Shown here piece by piece: positions 1 through 8,648 of a DNA stretch of 64,000 bases; position 1 is the stretch's first letter; each line of letters opens with the position of its first letter. Source of the DNA: Pseudoalteromonas rubra (GTDB lineage: Bacteria > Pseudomonadota > Gammaproteobacteria > Enterobacterales > Alteromonadaceae); NCBI RefSeq assembly GCF_005887115.1, contig NZ_PNCJ01000020.1, positions 32,460 to 96,459 of the forward strand, given 5' to 3'. Below the pieces are notes generated by a model that saw nothing but the letters and a program-made list of their open reading frames with translations, was not told the origin of the DNA and did not search any database. Made by a program: the position numbers and the translations under genes.

Positions 1-140
1 ATGGCCAGATTTGGGTTGCCCTGCGCATCCTGAGTTCCCACCAGGTTAGCACTTTTAAACCCTGACAAGCTGTTGATCAGCCGTGCCCTTTCTCGCTCCT
101 GCATATTGGCTATGTCTTCCCGGTTGAGCTGTTTGATCAT
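1..140 (-). CDS. Flavin reductase family protein, N-terminal part (cut by window edge)
   Basis: Reading right to left from an ATG at 138-140, the frame stays open to the window edge and gives 46 full codons beginning MIKQLNREDIANMQERER and continuing SANLVGTQDAQGNPNLAI. This matches my memory of the start of flavin reductase-like (FMN-binding split barrel) proteins, which reduce or bind flavin; no catalytic residue is visible in the fragment. A GAGGAAGG ribosome site lies about 6 bases before the ATG. It follows the iron-sulfur photolyase by 63 bases on the same strand and is probably the last member of that operon. A flavin-handling enzyme behind three FAD photolyases is suggestive, but the functional link is inference. 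Confidence 0.7.
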   Translation of the reverse strand, partial: MIKQLNREDIANMQERERARLINSLSGFKSANLVGTQDAQGNPNLA

Positions 141-203
141 CTGTATACCTTCCTCATTTATCACTGTTTTTACTGCACTGAGTCCTCTTTTGGGACGTCA
201 GTA

Positions 204-1766
204 TTATAGCTGTTCAATATTCTCGAGCACCTGCCTGGCGCGCTCGAGCACGGCTTGTTTGTCTTCGTCTGACTTTTTCAGCCAGTTGCTGTAGACCATT
301 TTGGTGCGCGGGTTACTGGCAAACTGTACATGGTGCTGCTGCATAAAATGCCAGTACAAGGCATTGAGCGGACAGGCAGAGTCAGTGACGGTTTCTGTCA
401 CCTTGTAGGCGCAATCGCCGCAATAGTCGCTCATTTTTTTAATGTAGTTGCCACTGGCCGCATAGGCCTTAGAGCCAACAATGCCGCCATCGGCAAACTG
501 GCTCATGCCCCGGGTGTTTGGCATTTCAACCCATTCGATGGCGTCGATATAAATGCCCAGATACCAGTCATCCACCTCATCCGGGTCAATGCCAGCCACC
601 AGACAGAAGTTACCTGTGACCATCAGGCGCTGGATATGATGCGCATAGGCATAAGTCAGCGACTGGGTGATGGCATGGCTGAGACAGCGCATTTTGGTCT
701 CACCGTTCCAGAACCAGGATGGCAGAGCACGCTTGGCCTGCAAATGATTGAGCTGTGCATACTGGGGCATATTGGCCCAATAAATCCCCCGCACAAACTC
801 ACGCCAGCCAATGATCTGACGGACAAAGCCTTCAATTTGAGCCAGGCTGATGGCCCCCTGAGACTGCTCGAATGCCGCAATGGCCGCATCGACCACCATT
901 TTTGGGCTGAGTATTTTGGCATTAATCGCAAAAGACAGGCGGGAGTGATACAGGCTCCAGCCCCGGTCTTCACCCAGCTCTATCAGCTTGCCCGTCATGG
1001 CATCCTGAAATCGTCCGAAAGACGGCAAACAATGTTGGCAAAAAAACGTCAGCAAGTCTTTTGCCTGAACCCGATTAACCGGCCACAATAACTGCTTATC
1101 TGCCTGCCCTATGGTTTTGATCTGGTGACGTTCCAGTCGCGCTAAAATGTCAGTGACATCGTTGGCGAACACCAGTGGCTCGGGGATATCGGCAAGATCC
1201 GCCGCTTTGAGTTTGTTGCGGTTATCGCTGTCGAAGTTCCACTGGCCTCCTTGCGGCTCACCATCAACCATCAACACATTAAATTCACTGCGCATTTTAC
1301 GATAAAAGTGCTCCAGGCGATGACGCTTGTCGCGCTTAAAATAATGGCTTAGCTGTTCATCAGCGAGATAAAAATGCTCAGTGTCATACACACTTGATGT
1401 GACTGAAAGCGACTCACAAAATTCTGCCAGTTGCGTGCGCAGCCGATGTTCGTCAGGAAGCTGATAGGCAAAATGACTGATGCTATGCTCGCGAAGCAAA
1501 TGCGTTAGTAGCTCAGGGAGAGAGGCAAAATCCTGAGTATCATCCAACGTCAGGTGAAGTACCCGGTGCCCGGCCGACTCAAGCGCATGCGCAAAGGCTT
1601 GCATAGCAGCGAAAAACGCACACACCTTTTGAACATGGTGCCGTGTGTAACTGGCTTCCTGATGCAGCTCGGCCACCACATACAGTACATCGTCGGATTT
1701 TTCTTTGTACCAGGTGTGACCAGCATTAAGCTGATCACCCAGAATTAATCTCAGTTGCTTACTCAT
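204..1766 (-). CDS. Iron-sulfur bacterial cryptochrome/(6-4) photolyase (FeS-BCP, PhrB type)
   Basis: A 520-residue cytoplasmic flavoprotein expected to repair UV (6-4) photoproducts with light. The start is LRLILGDQLN, typical of the photolyase-related family. Four cysteines at about 361, 449, 452 and 465 have the same spacing as the [4Fe-4S] ligands of Agrobacterium PhrB (350, 438, 441, 454), which is the strongest evidence for the subclass. The late region contains EMPNTRGMSQFADGG and the CGDC pair. I chose the ATG at 1766 and not the upstream one (19 codons longer), because it overlaps the stop of the DUF2256 gene by 8 bases (ATGAGTAA), a coupling arrangement. It is the fourth gene of the light-repair operon. 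Confidence 0.9.
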   Translation of the reverse strand: MSKQLRLILGDQLNAGHTWYKEKSDDVLYVVAELHQEASYTRHHVQKVCAFFAAMQAFAHALESAGHRVLHLTLDDTQDFASLPELLTHLLREHSISHFAYQLPDEHRLRTQLAEFCESLSVTSSVYDTEHFYLADEQLSHYFKRDKRHRLEHFYRKMRSEFNVLMVDGEPQGGQWNFDSDNRNKLKAADLADIPEPLVFANDVTDILARLERHQIKTIGQADKQLLWPVNRVQAKDLLTFFCQHCLPSFGRFQDAMTGKLIELGEDRGWSLYHSRLSFAINAKILSPKMVVDAAIAAFEQSQGAISLAQIEGFVRQIIGWREFVRGIYWANMPQYAQLNHLQAKRALPSWFWNGETKMRCLSHAITQSLTYAYAHHIQRLMVTGNFCLVAGIDPDEVDDWYLGIYIDAIEWVEMPNTRGMSQFADGGIVGSKAYAASGNYIKKMSDYCGDCAYKVTETVTDSACPLNALYWHFMQQHHVQFASNPRTKMVYSNWLKKSDEDKQAVLERARQVLENIEQL

Positions 1767-1911
1767 GAGGTTCTCTTTGTGTTGACTTGTTGCCTGCACA
1801 GCGTTTGGAGCAATACTTAACATTGGGCCAGTCCCGTTGCCATTTCTTACGCCAGGAAAAAGGACGCAAGCAGACCGGACAGGTTTTTTGCGGTAACTGT
1901 GATTTCTTCAT
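1759..1911 (-). CDS. DUF2256 zinc-ribbon-like mini-protein
   Basis: A 50-residue protein lying between two photolyase genes, with 15 bases after the upstream gene and an 8-base overlap with the next. Four cysteines form two pairs, C11-x2-C14 (KTCPVC) and C34-x3-C38 (YCSKRC), with the aromatic segment FSWRKKW and DWPNVKYC between them; this is the DUF2256 pattern, probably a small zinc-binding fold. DUF2256 genes are commonly found beside photolyase/cryptochrome genes, as here. Function is unknown; an accessory role for the neighbouring photolyases is inference from position. Confidence 0.88.
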   Translation of the reverse strand: MKKSQLPQKTCPVCLRPFSWRKKWQRDWPNVKYCSKRCAGNKSTQREPHE

Positions 1912-1926
1912 TCTTTCATCCAGCTT

Positions 1927-3378
1927 TTAACTCGGCCGTACGTGTCGTTTTAAGATCCGCTGCGCCTCTTTTTTTACCTGAGGTTTCTTGCGCCACTGCC
2001 ACAGCAACTCCTGGGCTGCTTTATAGCTTAGCTTTAAATCAACAATCGGCTCGGGGAAGTCTTTGCCAAGTTCAATGCCGTACATCAACTGCTCCATCGG
2101 GGAAAGCGCCCAGGGCTGATGGACCAGCGGCGATGGAATATCTCTGAGCGCAGGCAGCCAGGTTTTTACAAATTCGCCATCGGGGTCTTTTTCTTCCCCC
2201 TGCTTAACAGGGTTGTAAATACGAATGGTGTTAATGCCCGTCACGCCTGCCTGCATTTGAAACTGGCTGTAATGAATGCCAGGCTCGAAATCCAGAAACA
2301 GGCGAGCCAAATGCGCAACCCCGGCGCGCCAGTCAAGCTCAAGGTGGTGGCATAAAAAGCTCACCAGCATAGCGCGCATACGAAAGTTGATATAACCAGT
2401 TTCGAGCAGGCACTTCATGCAGGCATCTACCATGGGGATCCCGGTGTTGCCCGTTTCCCAGGCGTGCAACCTGCGCTGCGCCTCATCGCCAGTGCAGCGC
2501 GGCAGCTGCTCATAGCCCCGGTTAATGTGCCTGAACTGCATCTCGCATTCGCTTTCAAACTTTTGAATAAAGTGACAATGCCAGTGCAGCCTGGAAGAAA
2601 AGGCCACCAGAGTGCGGCGCCAGCCTATCATTTGCCAATGGGCCAGCACACTCTGGTACACCTGACGCAAACTGATGTTGCCCCATGCCAGATAAGCAGA
2701 CATACGCGAGCAGGCCTGCTGACTCAATAAGGGACTTGAAAGACTATATGAATAGCCTTTGCCCCGCCCCTGATAAAACTCGTCCAGTACCCGCTGCGCC
2801 TGCGACTCTCCACCCGGCTGAAAACACCCCGGCGGTGCACTAAAGCGTTGCTGAATATCATGAAGCTGACCAATGGGCTTCCCCGCCGTAAACCAGTTAA
2901 CCTGCGACAGGTCTGGCGTTGCGCAAATTGAGCGCATGGTTTTTTGCCACTGTTTATCCCAGCTTTGCCTTTGTCTTAAGCCACGCTGGACCGCACCACT
3001 GCGCGACTCTAGCCAATCGATCCCCTCTTCGCGGCACCAGGCAGCAACGACCTTATCCCGCTCAAATGTATTCGCCAGGCCAATTTCCTGATGCGAATAA
3101 AGCCCGGCAATCTGATGATCAGCATGGATCTGCTTAAGGGTTAGCAGTGCACTTTGCTCACACACCCACAATGCCGAGTGTGGCACACGTGCCTGTATGT
3201 CCTGTAGCGACTGTAAAACAAACTGCCAGTGACGCGGAGAATAATGCGGGTCTTCCAGCAGCATAGGCTCAAAGCAGTATAACAACAACACGGGATGACC
3301 ACTGGCCACTGCCCGGCACAAAGGCTCGTGATCAGACAACCTTAAATCACGCTTAAGCCAGACCAGCGCCACACTCAT
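1927..3378 (-). CDS. Cryptochrome/deoxyribodipyrimidine photolyase family protein
   Basis: A 483-residue member of the photolyase/cryptochrome superfamily. The N-terminal Rossmann-like antenna domain opens with ALVWLKRDLRLSDHEPL, and the C-terminal FAD-binding half contains TGIPMVDACMKCLLETGYIN and the run HYSQFQMQAGVTGINTIR followed by YNP, typical of a photolyase-like branch distinct from the classical Escherichia coli PhrB. Expected to bind FAD and repair pyrimidine dimers or act as a photoreceptor; I cannot tell which. Its start overlaps the DASH stop by 4 bases (ATGA), so the two are translated together. The exact subclass is uncertain. Confidence 0.87.
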   Translation of the reverse strand: MSVALVWLKRDLRLSDHEPLCRAVASGHPVLLLYCFEPMLLEDPHYSPRHWQFVLQSLQDIQARVPHSALWVCEQSALLTLKQIHADHQIAGLYSHQEIGLANTFERDKVVAAWCREEGIDWLESRSGAVQRGLRQRQSWDKQWQKTMRSICATPDLSQVNWFTAGKPIGQLHDIQQRFSAPPGCFQPGGESQAQRVLDEFYQGRGKGYSYSLSSPLLSQQACSRMSAYLAWGNISLRQVYQSVLAHWQMIGWRRTLVAFSSRLHWHCHFIQKFESECEMQFRHINRGYEQLPRCTGDEAQRRLHAWETGNTGIPMVDACMKCLLETGYINFRMRAMLVSFLCHHLELDWRAGVAHLARLFLDFEPGIHYSQFQMQAGVTGINTIRIYNPVKQGEEKDPDGEFVKTWLPALRDIPSPLVHQPWALSPMEQLMYGIELGKDFPEPIVDLKLSYKAAQELLWQWRKKPQVKKEAQRILKRHVRPS

Positions 3379-4733
3379 ATATCTGCCTCAGCAGGCATCG
3401 GCCAGTCAGCCGCATCCACACTATCCACAGCGGTTATGCCCTGTTTACCGCGCCACTTGGACACAAATACGCTTTGTGGGTCGTATAACTGTGTCTGCTT
3501 TTCAATATTAAAGTGACGACCACCGCGGGGATCAACGCCTACACCGGCGATATACTGCCAGTTCCCCCAATTTGAGGCGACGTCAAAATCGAGCAACTGT
3601 TGCTGGAAATATGCGGCACCATAGCGCCAGTCCAGCCCCAGTTCATGAACAAAATAACTGGCGACAATCTGGCGGCCGCGGTTTGACATATAGCCCGTTT
3701 CGTTAAGCTGGTTCATCAGTGCGTTAACCAAAGGTGCGGGCGTGTTGCCCTCGCACCAGCGCACAAAGCGCTCGGGCATAAAGGTGGTTAAAGGTTTCGA
3801 TGGGGCCAGACCCTGAAAACGATAAAGCTTTGCTCCGAGTTTAAGACTCAGCCACTGAAAATATTCACGCCACAGCAGCTCAAACTTGATCCAGTAGGTC
3901 GACTCATTGGCCTCTACTTGGCGTTCAAAGGTGTCTGTTGCCCACCAAATCTGGCGGGGTGACAAGTTGCCCAGCGCCAGATAAGGGCTCATTTTGGTTG
4001 AATTCAGCCAGCCATCCAGCTCATTGCGGGTCTCTTTGTATCTGCGTGCCACGCCGCTGTCAAAATAGTCTTTAAGATGGGCCTGAGCGGCTTCTTCACC
4101 GGCTGGAAAGTCCAGCGGTACGCGGGTTTCTGACAAATTTGACTGGAGTTGTGTTTGCCACTGCTCAAGCGCTACGCAAGCGCTGCTGTCGATGGTTAAC
4201 GGAACCGGCATTTTGTTTGAGTCAAAACGGCACGCAGTGACCACCGACAACGGGGCCTTTTCAACGCGCTTGCGGAACTGAGTAAAGCTGCCTAAATCAC
4301 TGTTGAGTGTCTGAATTTGTGCTTGGTCAAATAAGGTGTGCTGCCAAAAGCTATGTACAGGAACAGCGCCCAGTGCCCGACGGATCTGCTGCAATATGGC
4401 ACGTTCATAAAAGCCGACGGGCTCGGCACAGATCACTTGACTTATCTGATGCTTCGCGACTAATTCCGGCAAAAGGTGATTGGGCTCCCCCTCAAGTACC
4501 ATCAGCTTGTGGCCACAGGCTGTGAGTTGGCTGTCCAGCGTCATCAGCGAATCCGCAATGAATGCCGCCTGTCTGTCGCCAAGTAATTTACAGTGATGGT
4601 TGGTCTGAGTGCGGTACTTTGGGTTTATCACATACACAAACGTCAGCGCATCACTGTTGTGAGCGGCAAAATCCAGTGCCAGATTGTCATCCAGCCTGAG
4701 ATCTTGAGTAAACCAGTAGAGTGTTTTTTTCAC
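3375..4733 (-). CDS. DASH-family cryptochrome
   Basis: A 452-residue cryptochrome of the DASH type, an FAD protein known to repair pyrimidine dimers in single-stranded DNA. Diagnostic stretches are TLYWFTQDLRLDDNLAL at the start, GSFTQFRKRVE in the linker, TGYMSNRGRQIVASYF and the C-terminal VASNWGNWQYIAGVGVDPR. I place the start at the GTG at 4733, which has AGGG six bases upstream and yields the usual N-terminus; an ATG at 4799 would add 22 residues with an unusual FFFFW run. First gene of the operon DASH, photolyase, DUF2256, FeS photolyase, flavin reductase. The promoter must lie in the 4734-4894 gap, shared with the divergent hydrolase gene. Confidence 0.9.
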   Translation of the reverse strand: MKKTLYWFTQDLRLDDNLALDFAAHNSDALTFVYVINPKYRTQTNHHCKLLGDRQAAFIADSLMTLDSQLTACGHKLMVLEGEPNHLLPELVAKHQISQVICAEPVGFYERAILQQIRRALGAVPVHSFWQHTLFDQAQIQTLNSDLGSFTQFRKRVEKAPLSVVTACRFDSNKMPVPLTIDSSACVALEQWQTQLQSNLSETRVPLDFPAGEEAAQAHLKDYFDSGVARRYKETRNELDGWLNSTKMSPYLALGNLSPRQIWWATDTFERQVEANESTYWIKFELLWREYFQWLSLKLGAKLYRFQGLAPSKPLTTFMPERFVRWCEGNTPAPLVNALMNQLNETGYMSNRGRQIVASYFVHELGLDWRYGAAYFQQQLLDFDVASNWGNWQYIAGVGVDPRGGRHFNIEKQTQLYDPQSVFVSKWRGKQGITAVDSVDAADWPMPAEADI

Positions 4734-4894
4734 ACGCAGCCCTGTTGGAATCGGATATATGCGACCTTTTACGAACCAGAAAAAGAAAAAGTTCAGCAAT
4801 AAAGTTTCAGTTTTTATTGAAAGTTCAATAACAACCGCGCTAAGCTAACCGTGGTGAATCAAATAATAAACAATCAACAACAGGAACTTGCACT

Positions 4895-5734
4895 ATGAAG
4901 AAACTCGCCACTGTCGTGCTGCTGGGCACCGCATTTGCAGGCCAGGCAGGCCAATCGCAGGATGCTCATAATTACCAATATACTGAGATCGGGGGAAAGA
5001 AGTTGGCCTATGCCTGTGAGGGAGAAGGTAAAGTGACGGCGCTGCTGGTTGCAGGTATGGGGCTTGATGCCCATACCACCTATAAAAATACCTTGCACAA
5101 TGCCAACCCTGAAGGATACCGGTTGTGCTTTTACGACCGCGCCGGTTATGGCAATAGCCAGTATGAGAACCCCAAAGTCAGAACCATGGTTGAGCTGCGC
5201 GACGAGCTTGCCGGCCTGGTTGAACACCTGAAAGTCGAGTCTCTGGTGCTGGTACCACATTCTTTTGGCGGTTTTGTCGCCCGTGCTTACGCCAGCAAAT
5301 ACCCTGACAAGGTGAAAGGCATGGTGCTGATAGACACAGCCCATGAATCCTGGTTCGACGCCATGAAGTCAAATATGTCTAAGCCCGGTTGGGACACGAT
5401 GGAAATGATCATCAACTGGGAGCGTGAGCATAACTCGTTTGAAGACTTTGCTGAGGCCTCCAGCCATTCTGCGCTTTATAAAATTAAAGATGATCTGCCT
5501 GTCACTGTATTGTCGCGGGGCATCCCTCATGTAACCATCAGGCAAACTAAAATGAGTTACGCCGATATTGATGTCTACACACAGACCTGGAACGACTCAC
5601 AAAAGAAACTGGCCAAGCTCAATAACAATACGCAGGCGGTCACCATGAAATACGCCTCACACCTGTTTGATGAGACAGACCCCTGGATGGCACTTGAGCA
5701 TATAGAAGCCATGGTGAATAAAGCCAAGCTCTGA
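4895..5734 (+). CDS. Secreted alpha/beta hydrolase
   Basis: A 279-residue protein with a signal peptide (MKKLATVVLLGTAFAGQAG, cut near residue 20). The alpha/beta-hydrolase core is clear: FYDRAGYGNS strand and loop, the nucleophile elbow PHSFGG in place of the usual G-x-S-x-G start, then MVLIDTAHES, and a late SHLFDETDP supplying the probable catalytic histidine. Substrate is unknown; an esterase, lipase or peptidase-like activity in the periplasm or outside the cell is the likely range. An AGGAAC ribosome site precedes the ATG. It is a single gene, divergent from the photolyase operon, ending at a shared terminator with the next gene on the other strand. Confidence 0.82.
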   Translation: MKKLATVVLLGTAFAGQAGQSQDAHNYQYTEIGGKKLAYACEGEGKVTALLVAGMGLDAHTTYKNTLHNANPEGYRLCFYDRAGYGNSQYENPKVRTMVELRDELAGLVEHLKVESLVLVPHSFGGFVARAYASKYPDKVKGMVLIDTAHESWFDAMKSNMSKPGWDTMEMIINWEREHNSFEDFAEASSHSALYKIKDDLPVTVLSRGIPHVTIRQTKMSYADIDVYTQTWNDSQKKLAKLNNNTQAVTMKYASHLFDETDPWMALEHIEAMVNKAKL

Positions 5735-5786
5735 GGGTAAGGCCGACCCGCTCAGGCCCCTGCCCCGGATGTCCTGAGCGAATTGC

Positions 5787-5825
5787 AAAAAACACTGACG
5801 GGGTTCAGCGTATACAGTGTTTTTT
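5787..5825. terminator. Bidirectional terminator hairpin
   Basis: Inverted repeat AAAAAACACTG (5787-5797) and CAGTGTTTTTT (5815-5825) with a 17-base loop. The A-run and T-run on either side make it usable in both directions. It lies between two convergent genes and includes the stop codon of the minus-strand gene at 5805. Confidence 0.7.
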
Positions 5826-6245
5826 GACCGCCCGAAAACCAAACCAATAGCACAGCCCGACAACCAGCCAGGCAATACCGGCCATCAGCACGGGCTCACT
5901 GATTTTTTCTGGATTACGAAAGAACAACTGAATGGGTAACACACCCCGGACAATACAGATCACTGATATGCTATAAATGCCCACACGCAAAAAGGGCAAT
6001 CTCCGAATAAATTGGGCGGCAGACAAGGCGTAGCACCCCAACATGATAAAAATCGCAGATACAACCACAGTCAATAGCGGTGCCAATAGCGTACCTGCGC
6101 GAGCAGACTCCACCACAAATGACGGAGCCATCTGGGCTGCATAGCACTGCGGACCAAAGTAAATACATGACAAATGCGCAGCGGCAACTAAAAATGCGGC
6201 GCAGGTTGCCAGCAGTAATAATGCTATGCCGTAACCTCGGCTCAT
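5805..6245 (-). CDS. Small membrane protein of unknown function
   Basis: A 146-residue protein with four likely membrane helices: GIALLLLATCAAFLVAAAHL near the start, LLAPLLTVVVSAIFIMLGCY, a middle helix around VGIYSISVICIVRGV, and LMAGIAWLVVGLCYWFGF near the end. I start it at the ATG at 6245 (MSRGYG), preceded by AAGGAG about ten bases upstream, and not at the longer start at 6305. I do not recognise a named family. It is convergent with the hydrolase gene and divergent from the exported lipoprotein gene on the other side. Confidence 0.6.
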   Translation of the reverse strand: MSRGYGIALLLLATCAAFLVAAAHLSCIYFGPQCYAAQMAPSFVVESARAGTLLAPLLTVVVSAIFIMLGCYALSAAQFIRRLPFLRVGIYSISVICIVRGVLPIQLFFRNPEKISEPVLMAGIAWLVVGLCYWFGFRAVKKHCIR

Positions 6246-6362
6246 ACAGGCAAGCTCCTTATTTAACCTAGACTTAGAATCAAATTCACTACGAAATATT
6301 AACACATTTTTGTGCAGAAAAACGCTATAGTAAAGCGAGTATTACTCTGTATCAGGCTAACA

Positions 6363-7571
6363 ATGAAAGCGATTTTCTTACCTTTAGTACTGGCCGCCGG
6401 CGTTTTAAATACTGGCTGTCAAAGCACCTCAACCACAACATCCTCAGACTCTGAGCCAACAAGTCATCATACTCTGAGAGTGGCCACGTTTAATGTCAGT
6501 ATGGAAGCCACCAACTATGATATGGCTCAGCATACTGCGCAGTCGGGAAATGCATTAACCTTTGCTCTGAAAAGCGGTGAATTCAGCCAGATCAACAATA
6601 TTGCCCAGATCATTCAACGCACCCGCCCGGATATTATCCTGCTGAACGAGTTTGATTATATAGAAGACGCTGAGCAAGGTATTAACCTGTTCAAGCGAGA
6701 CTACCTTGAAGTGTCTCAAAATGGCTTTGACCCCATCGAGTACCCTTATGTGTATCTGGCACCGGTTAATACCGGTGTAAAAACCCCTTTTTCCGGCGAT
6801 GATACCCGTCTGGCACATTATGGTTTTGGCAAGTATCCTGGCCAGTATGCCATGATCTTGTTGTCCAGATACCCGATTAACCAAAATCAAATCAGAACGT
6901 TTCAGCACTTCCTTTGGAAAGATATGCCAAACAATCTAATGCCAACTCAGGCAGATGGCAGCAGCTGGTATTCTGCACAGGAGGTATCTGCCATGCGCTT
7001 GTCATCCAAGTCGCATTGGGATATTCCGGTGCAAGTGTGCAACAGACAGATCAACGTGTTAGCCAGTCATCCAACCCCACCGGTATTTGACGGTCCGGAA
7101 GACAGAAACGGCAAGCGCAATCACGATGAACTGAGGTTGTGGAAAGACTATATCAGCGCGACAGGTAACGATTATCTGTATGACGACAAAGGGCAACCAG
7201 GTGGATTTGCAGGTGAGTCATTTGTGATCCTGGGCGACCTGAACGCCAGCTCGGTTGATGGTGATGCCTATCCGGGCGCCATTGATCAGCTACTTAAACA
7301 TCCCCGCGTCAATGACTACCCGGCACCGACTTCACAAGGTGGACAACTGAACAAACCCGAAAACAAGTATGGTGCTACACACACCGCGCACTGGGGCATG
7401 CGAGCAGACTATGTCCTACCCTCTGCTGACCTTACCGTTACAGGCAGCGGCGTGTTTTGGCCTGCAGGCAACGAGGCTGGCGCAGAGCTTGTGGCAGACA
7501 GAGCATCATCATCCGATCATCGCCTGGTGTGGGTCGACATCACACTGCCCGCATTGCAATGCGATAAGTAA
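6363..7571 (+). CDS. Endonuclease/exonuclease/phosphatase family lipoprotein
   Basis: A 402-residue exported protein. The start at 6363 gives a lipoprotein signal peptide with lipobox-like LNTGC; the longer frame adds 17 residues without a better start. The mature part follows the EEP fold: VATFNVSM at the first strand, PDIILLNEFDY (metal-binding Glu), FVILGDLNASS (Asp and Asn of the active site) and the terminal SSDHRLVWVDI (catalytic His). These are the standard DNase I-like residues, so it is likely an active metal-dependent phosphoesterase anchored in the envelope. The substrate (nucleic acid, phospholipid or other phosphoester) cannot be read from sequence. A hairpin terminator follows 8 bases after the stop. 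Confidence 0.85.
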   Translation: MKAIFLPLVLAAGVLNTGCQSTSTTTSSDSEPTSHHTLRVATFNVSMEATNYDMAQHTAQSGNALTFALKSGEFSQINNIAQIIQRTRPDIILLNEFDYIEDAEQGINLFKRDYLEVSQNGFDPIEYPYVYLAPVNTGVKTPFSGDDTRLAHYGFGKYPGQYAMILLSRYPINQNQIRTFQHFLWKDMPNNLMPTQADGSSWYSAQEVSAMRLSSKSHWDIPVQVCNRQINVLASHPTPPVFDGPEDRNGKRNHDELRLWKDYISATGNDYLYDDKGQPGGFAGESFVILGDLNASSVDGDAYPGAIDQLLKHPRVNDYPAPTSQGGQLNKPENKYGATHTAHWGMRADYVLPSADLTVTGSGVFWPAGNEAGAELVADRASSSDHRLVWVDITLPALQCDK

Positions 7572-7579
7572 ATACAACA

Positions 7580-7604
7580 GATAAAGGGCTTAACGCCCTT
7601 TATC
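7580..7604 (+). terminator. Rho-independent terminator after the EEP-family gene
   Basis: Stem GATAAAGGGC / GCCCTTTATC with loop TTAAC, followed by TTATTT. It closes the transcript of the preceding lipoprotein gene and separates it from the AT-rich leader of the peptide cluster. Confidence 0.75.
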
Positions 7605-8400
7605 TTATTTAAACCTCTGCATCACGATTCAGTCTTATTTTACTATTTTCGCACCGTCGTGTGCGATATTAAGCATGTTGCTTATTTCTATATTCTCTTC
7701 CCAGAACTGTATGTCAGTGAAGTAAAAGCCTGCATGGTGCCTCAAAGCCAGATGAGAAGCTTACTCTTTACTCCGTAGCTAAAGAGCATAAAAACTTTAA
7801 ACCCATTCAATATTCAAGTCAGGAAACAATCACAGCTGAAATATTTAAATCCAGAATATTAGAACCATCCTGGACAGAGGACAAAGGAAAGCACTAAACA
7901 ATCACTTTAAGTGATTAATCAATTATAAAAAAGAAGGGTAAAGGAAAAAGCAGATAAGTATTGAATAAATAGCTAACCCTAACTTACATATGAGATATGA
8001 AATACAACTTCATATCTAAAGTTAAAAAAATCGACTTTACCACTCCTTATAAAAACCGATTTAAAGCAAGTGCCATTACTCAATAAACATAAAGCTACCT
8101 CTTGAATTAGAAAACCCCAAAAAGAAAGAACTATAGATGTGAAACGATGTTTTTATAAATTCACACACCCCATTTTATAAATTAATTATGTAAAGTTTAC
8201 CCAAGTAATACAACCTGACAACCTAGTTGTTAGAACACCATAACAAAAGAACCTAAACCATTGTTATTGATGGTTATGTTAAAATTTAACCACCTTTGCA
8301 TTCCTCAGATTTCGCATTCATTCTATGTCCCATCAACGCAGCACAGACACATATCGTTGCGTTAGTTAACATCAAAGTATAAACATTAACGAGGTTAAGA
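7605..8400. other. AT-rich intergenic region ahead of the peptide cluster
   Basis: About 800 bases without a convincing intact gene and visibly richer in A/T than the flanking genes. It holds a startless open stretch at 7721-7897 (58 codons, ending IFKSRILEPSWTEDKGKH) that reads like a protein tail and may be a gene fragment, and a palindrome around AATCACTTTAAGTGATT near 7903-7919. The peptide-cluster promoter should lie in the last part, but I see no clear sigma-70 pair. Confidence 0.5.
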
Positions 8401-8499
8401 ATGAGACCATTAGATAAAGAAAAAACACAGTTAATATCAGGCGGAGAACTACCACCTTATATAGTACCAACACTCCCTGAGGATAATTACCTTGGCTAA
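8401..8499 (+). CDS. Peptide 1 of tandem precursor-like family (divergent member)
   Basis: A 32-residue peptide, ATG preceded by GAGG. It lacks the family leader but carries a double-glycine site (LISGG) followed by a short proline-rich tail ELPPYIVPTLPEDNYLG, in which PPYIV occupies the place of the P-x-F-[IL]-G motif of the other members. First of eight small frames in the same direction. Likely a RiPP-type precursor; function unknown. Its stop overlaps the TTG start of peptide 2 by 8 bases. Confidence 0.6.
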   Translation: MRPLDKEKTQLISGGELPPYIVPTLPEDNYLG

Positions 8500-8629
8500 A
8501 CAACAAAAACCAAAAGCTAAAGAAGAAAATAAATTTAAGGTAGAAACCATTATCGACCTTAAAATAACAGAGGCAGTCACAGGCTCGGGCATTGTCGAAC
8601 AACCTATTTTTATCGGTCAACCCAATTAA
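8492..8629 (+). CDS. Peptide 2 of tandem precursor-like family (TTG start)
   Basis: A 45-residue frame beginning at a TTG that overlaps the stop of peptide 1 by 8 bases; TGAGGA lies about eight bases upstream, so coupled translation is plausible and no ATG exists in frame. The lysine-rich N-terminus KQQKPKAKEENKFK leads into DLKITEAVTGSG, matching the family pattern before the glycine site, then the core-like tail IVEQPIFIGQPN with P-I-F-I-G. Easily missed by gene finders because of its size and start. Confidence 0.6.
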   Translation: MAKQQKPKAKEENKFKVETIIDLKITEAVTGSGIVEQPIFIGQPN

Positions 8630-8648
8630 ATAGAAAGGAAGGTTAAAA

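Noticed and set aside
330..1091. 253-codon plus-strand frame
   Set aside because: Shadow of the iron-sulfur photolyase gene, whose four cysteine ligands and conserved motifs prove the minus strand is coding.
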